From: Sorangium sp051521495
GTDB taxonomy: Bacteria; Myxococcota_A; Polyangia; Polyangiales; Polyangiaceae
Assembly (NCBI RefSeq): GCF_051521495.1
Contig: NZ_CP150355.1
Coordinates: forward strand, 6,510,001 to 6,574,000
Direction: 5' to 3'
DNA length: 64,000 nt
Shown: in pieces, positions 27,804 through 38,555 of the stretch
Layout of the letters: each line of letters starts with the position of its first letter
Numbering within the stretch: the stretch's first letter is position 1
Translations under genes and position numbers: made by a program
The notes under the pieces: generated by a model
Seen by the model: only the letters and a program-made list of their open reading frames with translations
Database searches by the model: none
What the model was told of the DNA's origin: nothing

Positions 27804-28229
27804 ATGCCGTTGCCCAAGATCTGCGCCGCCGAGCTCATGACCGAGAACCCTCGGACCGTGCGGGTCACCGACCCCATCGGCGAGGCGGTGGACGTGCTCC
27901 AGACGATGGACTTCCGCCACCTGCCGGTCGTCGACGAGCAGGGTGAGCTGGTCGGGATGCTCAGCGATCGCGACCTGCGCGCGCTCCAGTTGCCCTACTC
28001 GGAGGACGCCGCGGTGGTCGACAGAGCGCTGCGGAAGGCCCGCGCGTCGGTGTCCACGATCATGAGCGGCAATGTCGTGAGCGCCAGTCCGGATGCGGAC
28101 GTGACCGAGCTCATGGAGCTCATGCTCGACAACAAGATCGGCGCGCTCCCCGTCGTCGACGGAGAAGGTGCGCTGGTCGGCATCGTCAGCTATGTGGACG
28201 TCTTTCGCGGGCTCCTCGAGGAGGAGTGA
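27804..28229 (+). CDS. CBS-domain-pair protein 2 (tandem duplicate)
   Basis: A 141-residue CBS pair, same length as copy 1. The first motif holds MTENPRTVRVTDPIGEAVDV and MLSDRDLRALQLPYSEDAA; the second holds NVVSASPDADVTELMELMLD and LVGIVSYVDVF. Differences from copy 1 cluster around residues 60-90 and at the C-terminus (RGLLEEE against LGILGGA), so the two may have diverged in partner or ligand. Both copies read towards the universal-stress fusion gene, 180 bp downstream. Confidence 0.88.
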   Translation: MPLPKICAAELMTENPRTVRVTDPIGEAVDVLQTMDFRHLPVVDEQGELVGMLSDRDLRALQLPYSEDAAVVDRALRKARASVSTIMSGNVVSASPDADVTELMELMLDNKIGALPVVDGEGALVGIVSYVDVFRGLLEEE

Positions 28230-28409
28230 CCCGTCGTTTCCTTCTCCTTCGCGCGCAGGACGCGCTGAACTCGCCCGCTGCGCCGCGGACGCCGCGAGAG
28301 CAGGGGGTGCGGGTGGGGTGAGGCAGGGCACGGCGATTGCTGCGATTGGTGGAGGCGACACGCGAAGCGCCGGTCCCACGGCGATGGGACACGGACCAGC
28401 GGAGGAAGC

Positions 28410-29420
28410 ATGCAGTCTGTGCAGCGGATCCTGGCCACCACGGATCTCTCGGAGCTCTCGACCGCGGCCGTGAGGGTCGCCCTGGAACAAGCGCGCTCCT
28501 GGGGCGCCGAGCTCCGGATCCTCCACGTCGCGGCGTCCGCGCAAGCGCAGCCGAACGCGGCAGACGCGCTGCGCCGTTTCGCGTCGGAGCTCGGCAGCGG
28601 GGTTCGCATCGTCCCGCTCGTCCGGGTGGGGTCTGCCGCGGAAGAGATCGTCAGGTGTGCGGAGGAAGACGGCGTCCAGCTGATCGTGATGGGCTGCCAT
28701 GGGCACACCGGCACCACGGCCGTGCTGCTGGGCAGCGTCGCCGAGCGCGTCGCGCGGACCTCGATCTGCCCCGTGCTGATGGTGCCCCCGGAGAAGGAAG
28801 CCCGCGGGACCGGGGTGATCATGGGTCCGCCGCCGTACGCCTCGCGGTCTCGCTGTCTGCGCTGCGGCGTGCGCTCGGAGTACCAGTTCTGCGCCGCGTG
28901 CCGCGCCCACTTCCGCATGTTCGATGTGCCCGCAGGAGGGGGCCCTCCGGAGGCTCCCGCGGCGGGCCCTCTCAGCGCGGGGCGGATCGAGGCGCTCCTC
29001 GAGCGCGGCGCCTTCGGCCGGCTGGGCTGCCACGCCGAAGGACGAACGTACGTCGTGCCGATGAGCTACGCCTACGAGCAAGGCCTCCTTTACCTGCGCT
29101 CGGCGGAGGGCACCAAGGTCCGGATGATGCGTAAAAATCCGGAGGTCTGCTTCCAGGTCGACCACATCCAGAGCCTCGCTGACTGGGAGAGCGTCATCGT
29201 GTTCGGGGTGTTCCGTGAGCTCACGGCGCAGGAGGCGGTCGAAGGCCTGCGGCGCATCCACGACCGGCTGGCGTCCCTCGCCCAGGAGGACGCCTGGCCC
29301 CGCCCGTCCGAGGCGTCCGCCGACGACAGGCTTGGCCACCGGGCTTACGTGGGGGCGCGGGGCGCGGTCGTCGGCTGCATCGAGCCCGTGGAGAAGACGG
29401 GGCGCTATCAGATGCGCTGA
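28410..29420 (+). CDS. Universal stress protein fused to a zinc ribbon and a pyridoxamine-phosphate-oxidase-like FMN domain
   Basis: A 336-residue three-part protein. Residues 1-128 are a universal stress domain ending in the ATP-binding pattern GCHGHTGTTAVLLGS. Residues about 147-165 form a small zinc ribbon (CLRCG, then CAAC). Residues 190-330 resemble the split-barrel flavin/heme-binding PNPOx-like family (GRLGCHAEGRTYVVPMSYAY, EVCFQVDHI, SVIVFGVFREL). Each part is common, but the fusion is not. It could couple ATP level to flavin or heme redox state, which is inference. The ATG follows GCGGAGGAAGC. Universal stress proteins are prominent in hypoxia responses. Confidence 0.85.
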   Translation: MQSVQRILATTDLSELSTAAVRVALEQARSWGAELRILHVAASAQAQPNAADALRRFASELGSGVRIVPLVRVGSAAEEIVRCAEEDGVQLIVMGCHGHTGTTAVLLGSVAERVARTSICPVLMVPPEKEARGTGVIMGPPPYASRSRCLRCGVRSEYQFCAACRAHFRMFDVPAGGGPPEAPAAGPLSAGRIEALLERGAFGRLGCHAEGRTYVVPMSYAYEQGLLYLRSAEGTKVRMMRKNPEVCFQVDHIQSLADWESVIVFGVFRELTAQEAVEGLRRIHDRLASLAQEDAWPRPSEASADDRLGHRAYVGARGAVVGCIEPVEKTGRYQMR

Positions 29421-29981
29421 ACCCCGGCGGACGACCTCATCTTCCGCGCCGACGGTAGGGTCTTCGGCGAGCTCCGCTTCACGCGCTTCGCAGACCGCGA
29501 CCTCGACGCCTGGATCCGCGGCGCGCGCGCTCCCAAGGCGCGAACCCTGGTCGAGCCGCGACGCTGCACGATCTCGAGATCACGGAGATCCCTCACGGCG
29601 CGGCCGCGACCATCGTCCCGTCTGAGACACCCTCTCGTGGGCTCTCCGTGGACACCAGGAGGCCGCCGGTCAAGCCCAGCCCTTGCAAGGCTCGAGAACG
29701 ATGGCTCCCCTCGGATCACGCCCCGACGTCCGAGAGGGCGGCGCCTCCCGGATCGCCCTTCAAACCATGGTGGATTGACCGCTTCGAGGCCGGGCGCAGC
29801 GAGGTCGCCTCCGTGCGAGGTGGCCAGAATAGCGATCACGTTGATCAAGCGAGAAATAAACCGCCAAGACACCAAGGACGCCAAGACAAGACTCTCTTCT
29901 TGGCGTTCTTGGCGTCTTGGCGGTTCGAAAATCTGCGCTTTTCAGGCAATTTCAACCCGTTTGTCGCTCTAGGAGATCGAC
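29421..29981. other. Gap with possible gene remnants and a long hairpin
   Basis: No intact gene is seen. Right after the stress-protein stop, a frame reads protein-like for about 40 codons (DLIFRADGRVFGELRFTRFA) and a second frame does so around 29565 (HDLEITEIPHGAAATIV). They could be pieces of one frameshifted gene. The hairpin at 29859-29925 and the promoter of the glucoamylase gene lie in the second half. Confidence 0.4.
29859..29925. repeat. Imperfect 30-bp inverted repeat built from CGCCAAG units
   Basis: The left arm begins AACCGCCAAGACACCAAGG and the right arm is its reverse complement apart from a few changes, with a loop of about five bases. Each arm is itself a tandem of near-identical CGCCAAG-type heptamers. 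Transcribed RNA would form a long stem. It could be a bidirectional terminator or a dispersed palindromic repeat of the genome; one copy cannot tell which. Confidence 0.75.
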
Positions 29982-31421
29982 GTGAGAGCAGAGAGACAGC
30001 AAACATGGATCCATCAGGACACGGAGCGCGCCAGGGAGCTCCTGCTGAAGAATGTGTCGCCTCCGGGAGCCATCCCCGGAGCCATCGTGGCTTCCCCATC
30101 CCGATCGGACCCGGATTACTACTTCCATTGGGTTCGAGACTCAGGCATCGCGGTGAAGGCCGTCCTCTCCCTGTACCAGTCGGCGACACAGGCCGCGGCT
30201 CGACAATGGTATTTGAACCTGCTGATGGACTTCGTGAATTTTTCCAGACACATTCAGCGAACTGCCGCTCGCAGCCCTGCCGGGCAGGGTGAACCGAAAT
30301 TCACGATAGACGGAGAGCCCTACTCGGGGCCATGGGGACGTCCGCAGAACGACGGACCTGCCATTCGAGCCATCGAGCTCACGCGTCTGGCCTTCGTCCT
30401 TCTGAACGAGGGCAAGCGGGAGCTGGTGCGTGAAAAGCTCTATGATGCGAAGCTGCCGACAGACTCGGTGATCAAGACGGACCTGGAATACATTTCGCAC
30501 CACTGGCGCGAGCCCTGCTTCGATGTCTGGGAAGAGGTGTGGGGACACCATTTCTTCACGCGACTCCTGGAGCGAACGGCGCTCGTCGAGGGAGCCGCGC
30601 TCGCGACGAGGCTCGAGGATGCTGGAGCGGCGCGCTGGTATCTCGAGCAGTCCCGTGCGCTGGGCGATGAATTGTTCTTGCATTGGGATCCCGGGCGCAA
30701 TCACCTCGTCGCGACGCGTGATCAGGATGGCTGGTCGAACCCTCGGAGCGGCCTGGACAGCTCGGTCATCGTCGCGACGTTGGGCGGATATGCCACGGAA
30801 GAAGATTTTCACCTCGAAGGGGGCAGTGCGTATCCAGTGGACCAGGAGCAAGTGCTCGCGACGGCCGCCGCGCTGGAGAGGACCTTCGAGGTCATGTACC
30901 CGATCAACGATCCGTCGGAGCGGATCGAGGGGATCGCCATTGGCCGCTATCCGGAAGACCGCTACGATGGATATCGCACGGATTCGCTCGGTAACCCGTG
31001 GCCAAGCCTCACGATCGCCTTCGCGGCGTATTACTACAAGCTGGCCGAACGCTACCTGAGGCTGGAGAGGGCCGTCCTCACCTCCACGAGCCTGCCGTTC
31101 TTTGAGAGGCTGCCGCTGGAAGATCCGCGCTTCCGCCCAGGCGAGGAGCTCCTGCTCGGCGACCCGCGGTTCGACGACCTCGTCGATGCGCTTCGGCGCA
31201 AAGGAGATGCGTTCCTGGGACGAGTGCACTACCACATCAATCCCGACGGATCGCTGTCAGAGCAAATGAATCGAACCACCGGTTACCAACAAGGAGCCCC
31301 CGATCTCAGCATGAACTATGCCGCCTACATTCTTGCAGCTGAGATCGGCGGGCATCCGTCTCTTCTCGTTGATTCTCGAGGAGAATCGGTCGTGGCCGTC
31401 GCGCCGCCTTGGTGGCGCTGA
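29982..31421 (+). CDS. Glucoamylase-type GH15 glycoside hydrolase (eukaryote-like)
   Basis: A 479-residue (alpha/alpha)6 enzyme that releases glucose from the ends of alpha-1,4-glucans. The match is to the fungal glucoamylase branch: DYYFHWVRDSGIAVKAVLSL, GPWGRPQNDGPAIRA, the general-acid region CFDVWEEVWGHHFF, GNPWPSLTIAFAAYYYKLAE, and the base region SLSEQMNRTTGYQQGA. No signal peptide or starch-binding domain is present, so it should act in the cytoplasm, perhaps on stored glycogen. It starts at GTG 29982 behind AGGAGA. A second GH15 protein of the bacterial trehalase type lies at 62004-63815. Confidence 0.88.
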   Translation: MRAERQQTWIHQDTERARELLLKNVSPPGAIPGAIVASPSRSDPDYYFHWVRDSGIAVKAVLSLYQSATQAAARQWYLNLLMDFVNFSRHIQRTAARSPAGQGEPKFTIDGEPYSGPWGRPQNDGPAIRAIELTRLAFVLLNEGKRELVREKLYDAKLPTDSVIKTDLEYISHHWREPCFDVWEEVWGHHFFTRLLERTALVEGAALATRLEDAGAARWYLEQSRALGDELFLHWDPGRNHLVATRDQDGWSNPRSGLDSSVIVATLGGYATEEDFHLEGGSAYPVDQEQVLATAAALERTFEVMYPINDPSERIEGIAIGRYPEDRYDGYRTDSLGNPWPSLTIAFAAYYYKLAERYLRLERAVLTSTSLPFFERLPLEDPRFRPGEELLLGDPRFDDLVDALRRKGDAFLGRVHYHINPDGSLSEQMNRTTGYQQGAPDLSMNYAAYILAAEIGGHPSLLVDSRGESVVAVAPPWWR

Positions 31422-31491
31422 TCGCGTCCTCAAAAGCCTCCTTCCGAGGCTTCATCTCCGTTTCGGACAGCGCCCCGAGAGGAGCTGTGTG

Positions 31492-32364
31492 TCAGCGACA
31501 TGCGGGAATCTCGGTGTCCAGCCGGTCGAAGCAGCGGAACGGGTCCTCCAGCATCTCGCGCACGGTGCGCGCCAGCACGCCCGCGTGGAAGCCGTCGATG
31601 AAGCGGTGATCGAACGTGGCGCTCACGCGCATCACCTTGCCGGGCACCACCTTGCCGTCCTCGACCACCGGCTCGTCCCTCACCACGCCCGGGACGACGA
31701 GGATCGGGGTGCGCGTGTAGGGCACGAGCGGCACGTAGGCGGTCTCCAGGCCCAGCGAGCCGACGTTGGTCACCGTGACCGCGCCGAACGGGTCGCGGGG
31801 CAGCCCCAGCTTCGAGAGGTCCAGGTTGAGCGTGTACATCACGAACGAGAGCAGGCGCAGGAAGGCGTTCATCAAGAGGAACGGGATGTGCCGGACCGTG
31901 CGCTTCGTCTCTTCCACCACCCTGTCGCGCCGCTGGCGCGCGCGCTCGATCGTCCGGTCCAGCTCGTCGACGATCTGCACCAGGCTCTTCTCATGGGCCC
32001 GCTCGATCGTGGTCACGGTGAGATCCACCTCGCCGTCGCCGCCGGCGGTCTGCACGACCAGCACCGAGACGGTGACGCCGCGCCGGAGGTAGATCTTGTT
32101 CCAGCGCAAGATCGCGTTGGCGTCGGGGCAGCGGCGCAGCGCCTCGGCGCAGGCCTTCGCGATCAGGTGTGTCACCGTGAGCCGGCGGCCGGTGCCGTGA
32201 CGGAACGCCTTGATGTAGTCGAGCGCGCGATCCATGCGCAGGGTGAGCGTGCCGTACACCGATGGATCGTACGCAGTGCGCCAGGTGCCGATGGCCAGCT
32301 TGCGGAAGCTGGAGATCTTCTGTTTGGACACGAGATCAAGATTGGGCATGATCCACCCGGCCAT
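31492..32364 (-). CDS. Stand-alone 2-oxoacid dehydrogenase acyltransferase (E2) catalytic domain
   Basis: A 290-residue protein with the chloramphenicol-acetyltransferase-like fold of E2 catalytic domains but no lipoyl or subunit-binding domain. The active-site motif is SATFDHRFIDGFHAG, and the segment VTVTNVGSLG matches the usual ITNxGxxG. The region around residues 150-190 (Arg-rich, then a hydrophobic FLLMNAFLRLLSFVMYTL) is an insertion not seen in normal E2 and could contact membrane. It may acylate something other than lipoamide. It converges on the glucoamylase gene. Confidence 0.82.
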   Translation of the reverse strand: MAGWIMPNLDLVSKQKISSFRKLAIGTWRTAYDPSVYGTLTLRMDRALDYIKAFRHGTGRRLTVTHLIAKACAEALRRCPDANAILRWNKIYLRRGVTVSVLVVQTAGGDGEVDLTVTTIERAHEKSLVQIVDELDRTIERARQRRDRVVEETKRTVRHIPFLLMNAFLRLLSFVMYTLNLDLSKLGLPRDPFGAVTVTNVGSLGLETAYVPLVPYTRTPILVVPGVVRDEPVVEDGKVVPGKVMRVSATFDHRFIDGFHAGVLARTVREMLEDPFRCFDRLDTEIPACR

Positions 32365-32563
32365 GGCCCGCGGGCTGCACGGCTCGGGCCAAGGCGTGCA
32401 GCGCGCTCCGGCTCCTCTCGCGAGCGGAGCAACGGCGCCTGGGCGTCAGCATCCGGCGCTGCTCACCGCGCCTCCTGCCCGGCCTCGCCGGTCGCGCCCT
32501 GAAACACGGGAGCGGGCCGAACGCCGCTGAGATCGAAGCCCCCTCGCGCCGAGCGGCCCGGGC

Positions 32564-35458
<2,895 letters not shown>

Positions 35459-35801
35459 GCCGGCGACCGGCTCGTCGCGGCCGCTCGGCGCCTCGATCTC
35501 TTCTGACGACACCGTGGCCCCCACCCTGATCGGTCGATTGTTGCACGAGAGCCACGCTGCCTGAAGCGCCAACGTGGACAGGCCGATGGGAACGGCCTCC
35601 CCGAATGCCGATCTATTCATGCTCGCCACCGACAGGAGCTCGGCGCGGCGCTCTGAGCAGCTCGCCCAGACCGCTCTCATCAGCGCATGCTCGGCGCGCG
35701 CAGGTGGCGATCCCACCATCGAGCGGCACACCGGAGGCTTGCTATTTGCTACTCCGTTATCGAGCATCGAGCATCGAGCGCCGAGTGCCGAGGCCCGCGA
35801 A
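35459..35801. other. Divergent region between the kinase and the P2-type ATPase
   Basis: This stretch should hold both promoters. It contains short direct repeats (GAGCATCGAGCATCGAG at about 35762), and just beyond it are three TGTTCC(G/T)CC units (35820-35850) that encode a PVPPVPPVP run at the ATPase N-terminus. Both flanking frames stay open through most of it, so one of the genes could start earlier than annotated. Confidence 0.5.
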
Positions 35802-38555
35802 GTGAGTCGCTCGTCTCCGCCTGTTCCGCCTGTTCCTCCTGTTCCTCTCGCCGCCGCCGGACAGGCAGAGCCGTCGCGCGGCGCCAGCGCCCAGCCGCGC
35901 GTCCGTCCCTCGGAGCTCGCCGCGCTCTCCGTCGAGGGGCGAATTCAGGCATTGCGCTCCAATCCGACGGGATTGACGGACGTCGATTCCGCGAGGAGGC
36001 GGCTCGCTTACGGTGACAACGAGCCTGCGCCGCCCAGGCGTTCGCGTCCGCTCCGGACGCTGCTCGCGCAGCTCACGCACACGCTCGCGCTGCTCCTCTG
36101 GCTCGGCGCCGGGCTGGCCTTCGCCGCGGGCGCCCCGGAGCTCGGGTTCGCGATCGTCGCTGTCGTCGTGCTCAACGGCGCGTTCGCGTTCATCCAGGAG
36201 CACCGCGCCGAGCAGGTCGTGAGCAGCCTGATGCGCCGTGTGGCCGTGCGCGCCCGCGTCGTCCGGGCGGGCGTCGAGCGGCGTGTGCCCGCGCGCGAGC
36301 TCGTCCCGGGCGACGTGGTCCGGCTCGCAGCAGGTGAGATTGTCCCGGCCGACTGCATCTTGCTCGGCGCGGACAGCCTCTCGCTCGACCTCTCGATGCT
36401 CACGGGCGAGACGGCGCCGGTCGATCGCGACGCCGCGCCGATCGCCACGCCGGGCCGAGGCGCGGAGGAGCTCGCGCTCCCGAGCCTGCTCCCGAGCGGC
36501 GCGTCCGTGGTGACCGGCGCGGGCGAGGCGCTCGTGTTCGCGACAGGCGCGGAGAGCGCCGCGGGCAAGATCGCCAGGCTCCTCGATCAGGGCGGGCGCG
36601 AGGGCTCGCTGCTCGAGCGCCAGGTCGCGCAGCTCTCGCACGTCACCGCGGCCATCGCGGTGATCGCCGGCGCGGCGACGCTGGTGCTCGTGCAGGCGTT
36701 CCACCGCGTCGGCGCGCTCGGCGCGCTCACGTTCGCGATCGGCGTGATCGTGGCGCTCGTCCCCGAGGGGCTGCTGCCGACGCTCAGCGTGTCGCTCGCG
36801 ATCGGCGCGCAGCGGATGGCGGCGCGCGGGGCCCCGGTGCGGCGCCTCTCCGCGGTCGAGGTGGTCGGGTCGGTGACGACCATCTGCACGGACAAGACGG
36901 GAACGCTCACGCAGAACGCGCTCTCGGTGCGCTGCTTCATCCCCGCGCGCGGCGCGCCCCCGGACGCGGAACAGGCGGCGCGGCTCGCGGCCGCGCTGTG
37001 CAACAACGCGCGCCCGGCGCCGGCGGGCGGCGATTACGAGGGCGATCCGGTCGACGTGGCCCTCGCGCGCTGGGCCGCGGCCGGCGGGGTGGACCTGGCC
37101 GAGGCGCGCGCCCGGTGGCCGCGGATCGCCGACACCGCGTTCGATGCGCGCCGGCGCTACATGGCGGTGACGTGCGCGGAAGGCAGCGCCACGCGGGACT
37201 TCGTGAAGGGAGCGCCCGAGGCGGTCGTCGCGCTGATCGGCGCGCCGGCGCCCGCGGGCCTCGACGAGGCGGTGGTGGGCGCGGCCGAGCGCGGCGAGCG
37301 CGTCCTCCTGCTCGCCGTGAGGGAGGCCGGCGGCCCGCTCACGTGCCTGGGCCTCGCCTGCCTGCACGACCCGACGCGGCCGGAGGTCCCCGCGGCGATC
37401 GCCGCGTGCAGGCGCGCGGGCGTGCGGGTCGTGATCCTGACGGGCGATCACCCCGCGACGGCGCGCTCCGTGGCCGCCGCCATCGGGCTGGACATGACGG
37501 ACCGCATGGTCGAGGGGCCCGAGATCGACGCGATGGACGACCGGACGCTGCTCGAACTGCTTCAGGCCGGCGCGAGCCTCGCGCGCACCACGCCGGAGCA
37601 GAAGCTGCGGGTCGTGCAGGTGCTGCGACGGTCCGGCGAGGTGGTCGTGGCGACCGGCGACGGCGTGAACGACGCCCCCGCGCTCCGCGCCGCCGACGTC
37701 GGCGTGGCCATGGGCCTGCGCGGCACGGAGGTGGCCAAGCAGGCGTCGGACATCATCCTGTCCGACGACAACTTCGCCACGATCGTGGCGGCCATCGAGG
37801 AAGGCCGGGCCATCAAGCAGAATATCCGCCGCTTCGTGAGCTATGTGTTCACGAGCAACGTCGCGGAGCTCGTCCCGTTCCTTCTCTACATCTTCTTTCC
37901 GATCCCTCTCCCGCTCGCGATCGTGCAGGTGCTCGCGATCGACCTGGGGACCGACGTGCTCCCCGCGCTGGCGCTCGGCGTGGAGCCGCCGTCGCCCGCG
38001 ACCTTGCTCGTCCCTCCGGAGCCGCCCCGCGAGCCGATCCTCACCCGGGAGCTCGGGCTGCGGACGTTTTTCCTCTATGGATCCGTCGAGGCGTTGCTCG
38101 GCGTTCTGGCGTATTTCGGCTTTTATTGGGCGCACGGCTGGAGGCCGTTCGACGCGCTCGATCCGTTTCGCGCGCTGGAGCGCGAGGCGGCGACGATGAC
38201 CTTCATCGGGATCGTCTCGGGTCAGATAGGATGTCTGTTCGCGCAGCGCGACGGGCCTCTCCGGAAGCGGCTCGCGTTCTGGTCGAACCGCTGGGTGGCC
38301 GCGGGGCTCTCGATCGAGATCGCGCTGACGATCGCGCTCCTCTATATGCCTGGGCTGAACCGGCTTTTCGCGATGGTCCCGGTGGGATCGGCGTGGCTCC
38401 TGTGGCTGCCCGGGGGCGCCGCGGTGATGGTGCTCGCCGACGCGCTCCGGCGCGCCGTGCTGGCGCGCGGCCCGCGAGTCATGCCTGGCGCGGTCCGGAG
38501 CTGCTCGTGCCGGTCGCCGGCGCGCCGGCGGCGGCCGCATCGAAGTGGGCGGTGA
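35802..38555 (+). CDS. P2-type cation-transporting ATPase
   Basis: A roughly 917-residue ATPase. Seen in order: the N-terminal cation-ATPase domain (GLTDVDSARRRLAYGDNEP), actuator loop MLTGETAPVDRD, the membrane motif VPEGLLPTLSVSLAIGAQRM, phosphorylation site CTDKTGTLTQNAL, hinge ATGDGVNDAPALRAADVGVA, and C-terminal helices with IDLGTDVLPALALGVEPP. PEGLLP places it with P2 pumps for Ca2+, Na+ or K+ rather than metal pumps; the ion is unknown. Mycobacterial dormancy-induced CtpF belongs to the same P2 group. The GTG start at 35802 is a judgement, as the frame is open to 35574. Its 3' end overlaps the convergent CoA-transferase gene by 77 bp. Confidence 0.88.
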   Translation: MSRSSPPVPPVPPVPLAAAGQAEPSRGASAQPRVRPSELAALSVEGRIQALRSNPTGLTDVDSARRRLAYGDNEPAPPRRSRPLRTLLAQLTHTLALLLWLGAGLAFAAGAPELGFAIVAVVVLNGAFAFIQEHRAEQVVSSLMRRVAVRARVVRAGVERRVPARELVPGDVVRLAAGEIVPADCILLGADSLSLDLSMLTGETAPVDRDAAPIATPGRGAEELALPSLLPSGASVVTGAGEALVFATGAESAAGKIARLLDQGGREGSLLERQVAQLSHVTAAIAVIAGAATLVLVQAFHRVGALGALTFAIGVIVALVPEGLLPTLSVSLAIGAQRMAARGAPVRRLSAVEVVGSVTTICTDKTGTLTQNALSVRCFIPARGAPPDAEQAARLAAALCNNARPAPAGGDYEGDPVDVALARWAAAGGVDLAEARARWPRIADTAFDARRRYMAVTCAEGSATRDFVKGAPEAVVALIGAPAPAGLDEAVVGAAERGERVLLLAVREAGGPLTCLGLACLHDPTRPEVPAAIAACRRAGVRVVILTGDHPATARSVAAAIGLDMTDRMVEGPEIDAMDDRTLLELLQAGASLARTTPEQKLRVVQVLRRSGEVVVATGDGVNDAPALRAADVGVAMGLRGTEVAKQASDIILSDDNFATIVAAIEEGRAIKQNIRRFVSYVFTSNVAELVPFLLYIFFPIPLPLAIVQVLAIDLGTDVLPALALGVEPPSPATLLVPPEPPREPILTRELGLRTFFLYGSVEALLGVLAYFGFYWAHGWRPFDALDPFRALEREAATMTFIGIVSGQIGCLFAQRDGPLRKRLAFWSNRWVAAGLSIEIALTIALLYMPGLNRLFAMVPVGSAWLLWLPGGAAVMVLADALRRAVLARGPRVMPGAVRSCSCRSPARRRRPHRSGR

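Noticed and set aside
35815..35855. TGTTCC-type triplet repeats as a regulatory array
   Set aside because: Only three imperfect units, and they fall in the likely coding start of the ATPase as a Pro/Val run. Not enough to call an array.
35757..38540. A 927-codon frame antisense to the P2-type ATPase
   Set aside because: The Arg/His/Glu-rich translation has no motif, and the plus-strand ATPase motifs are unambiguous.
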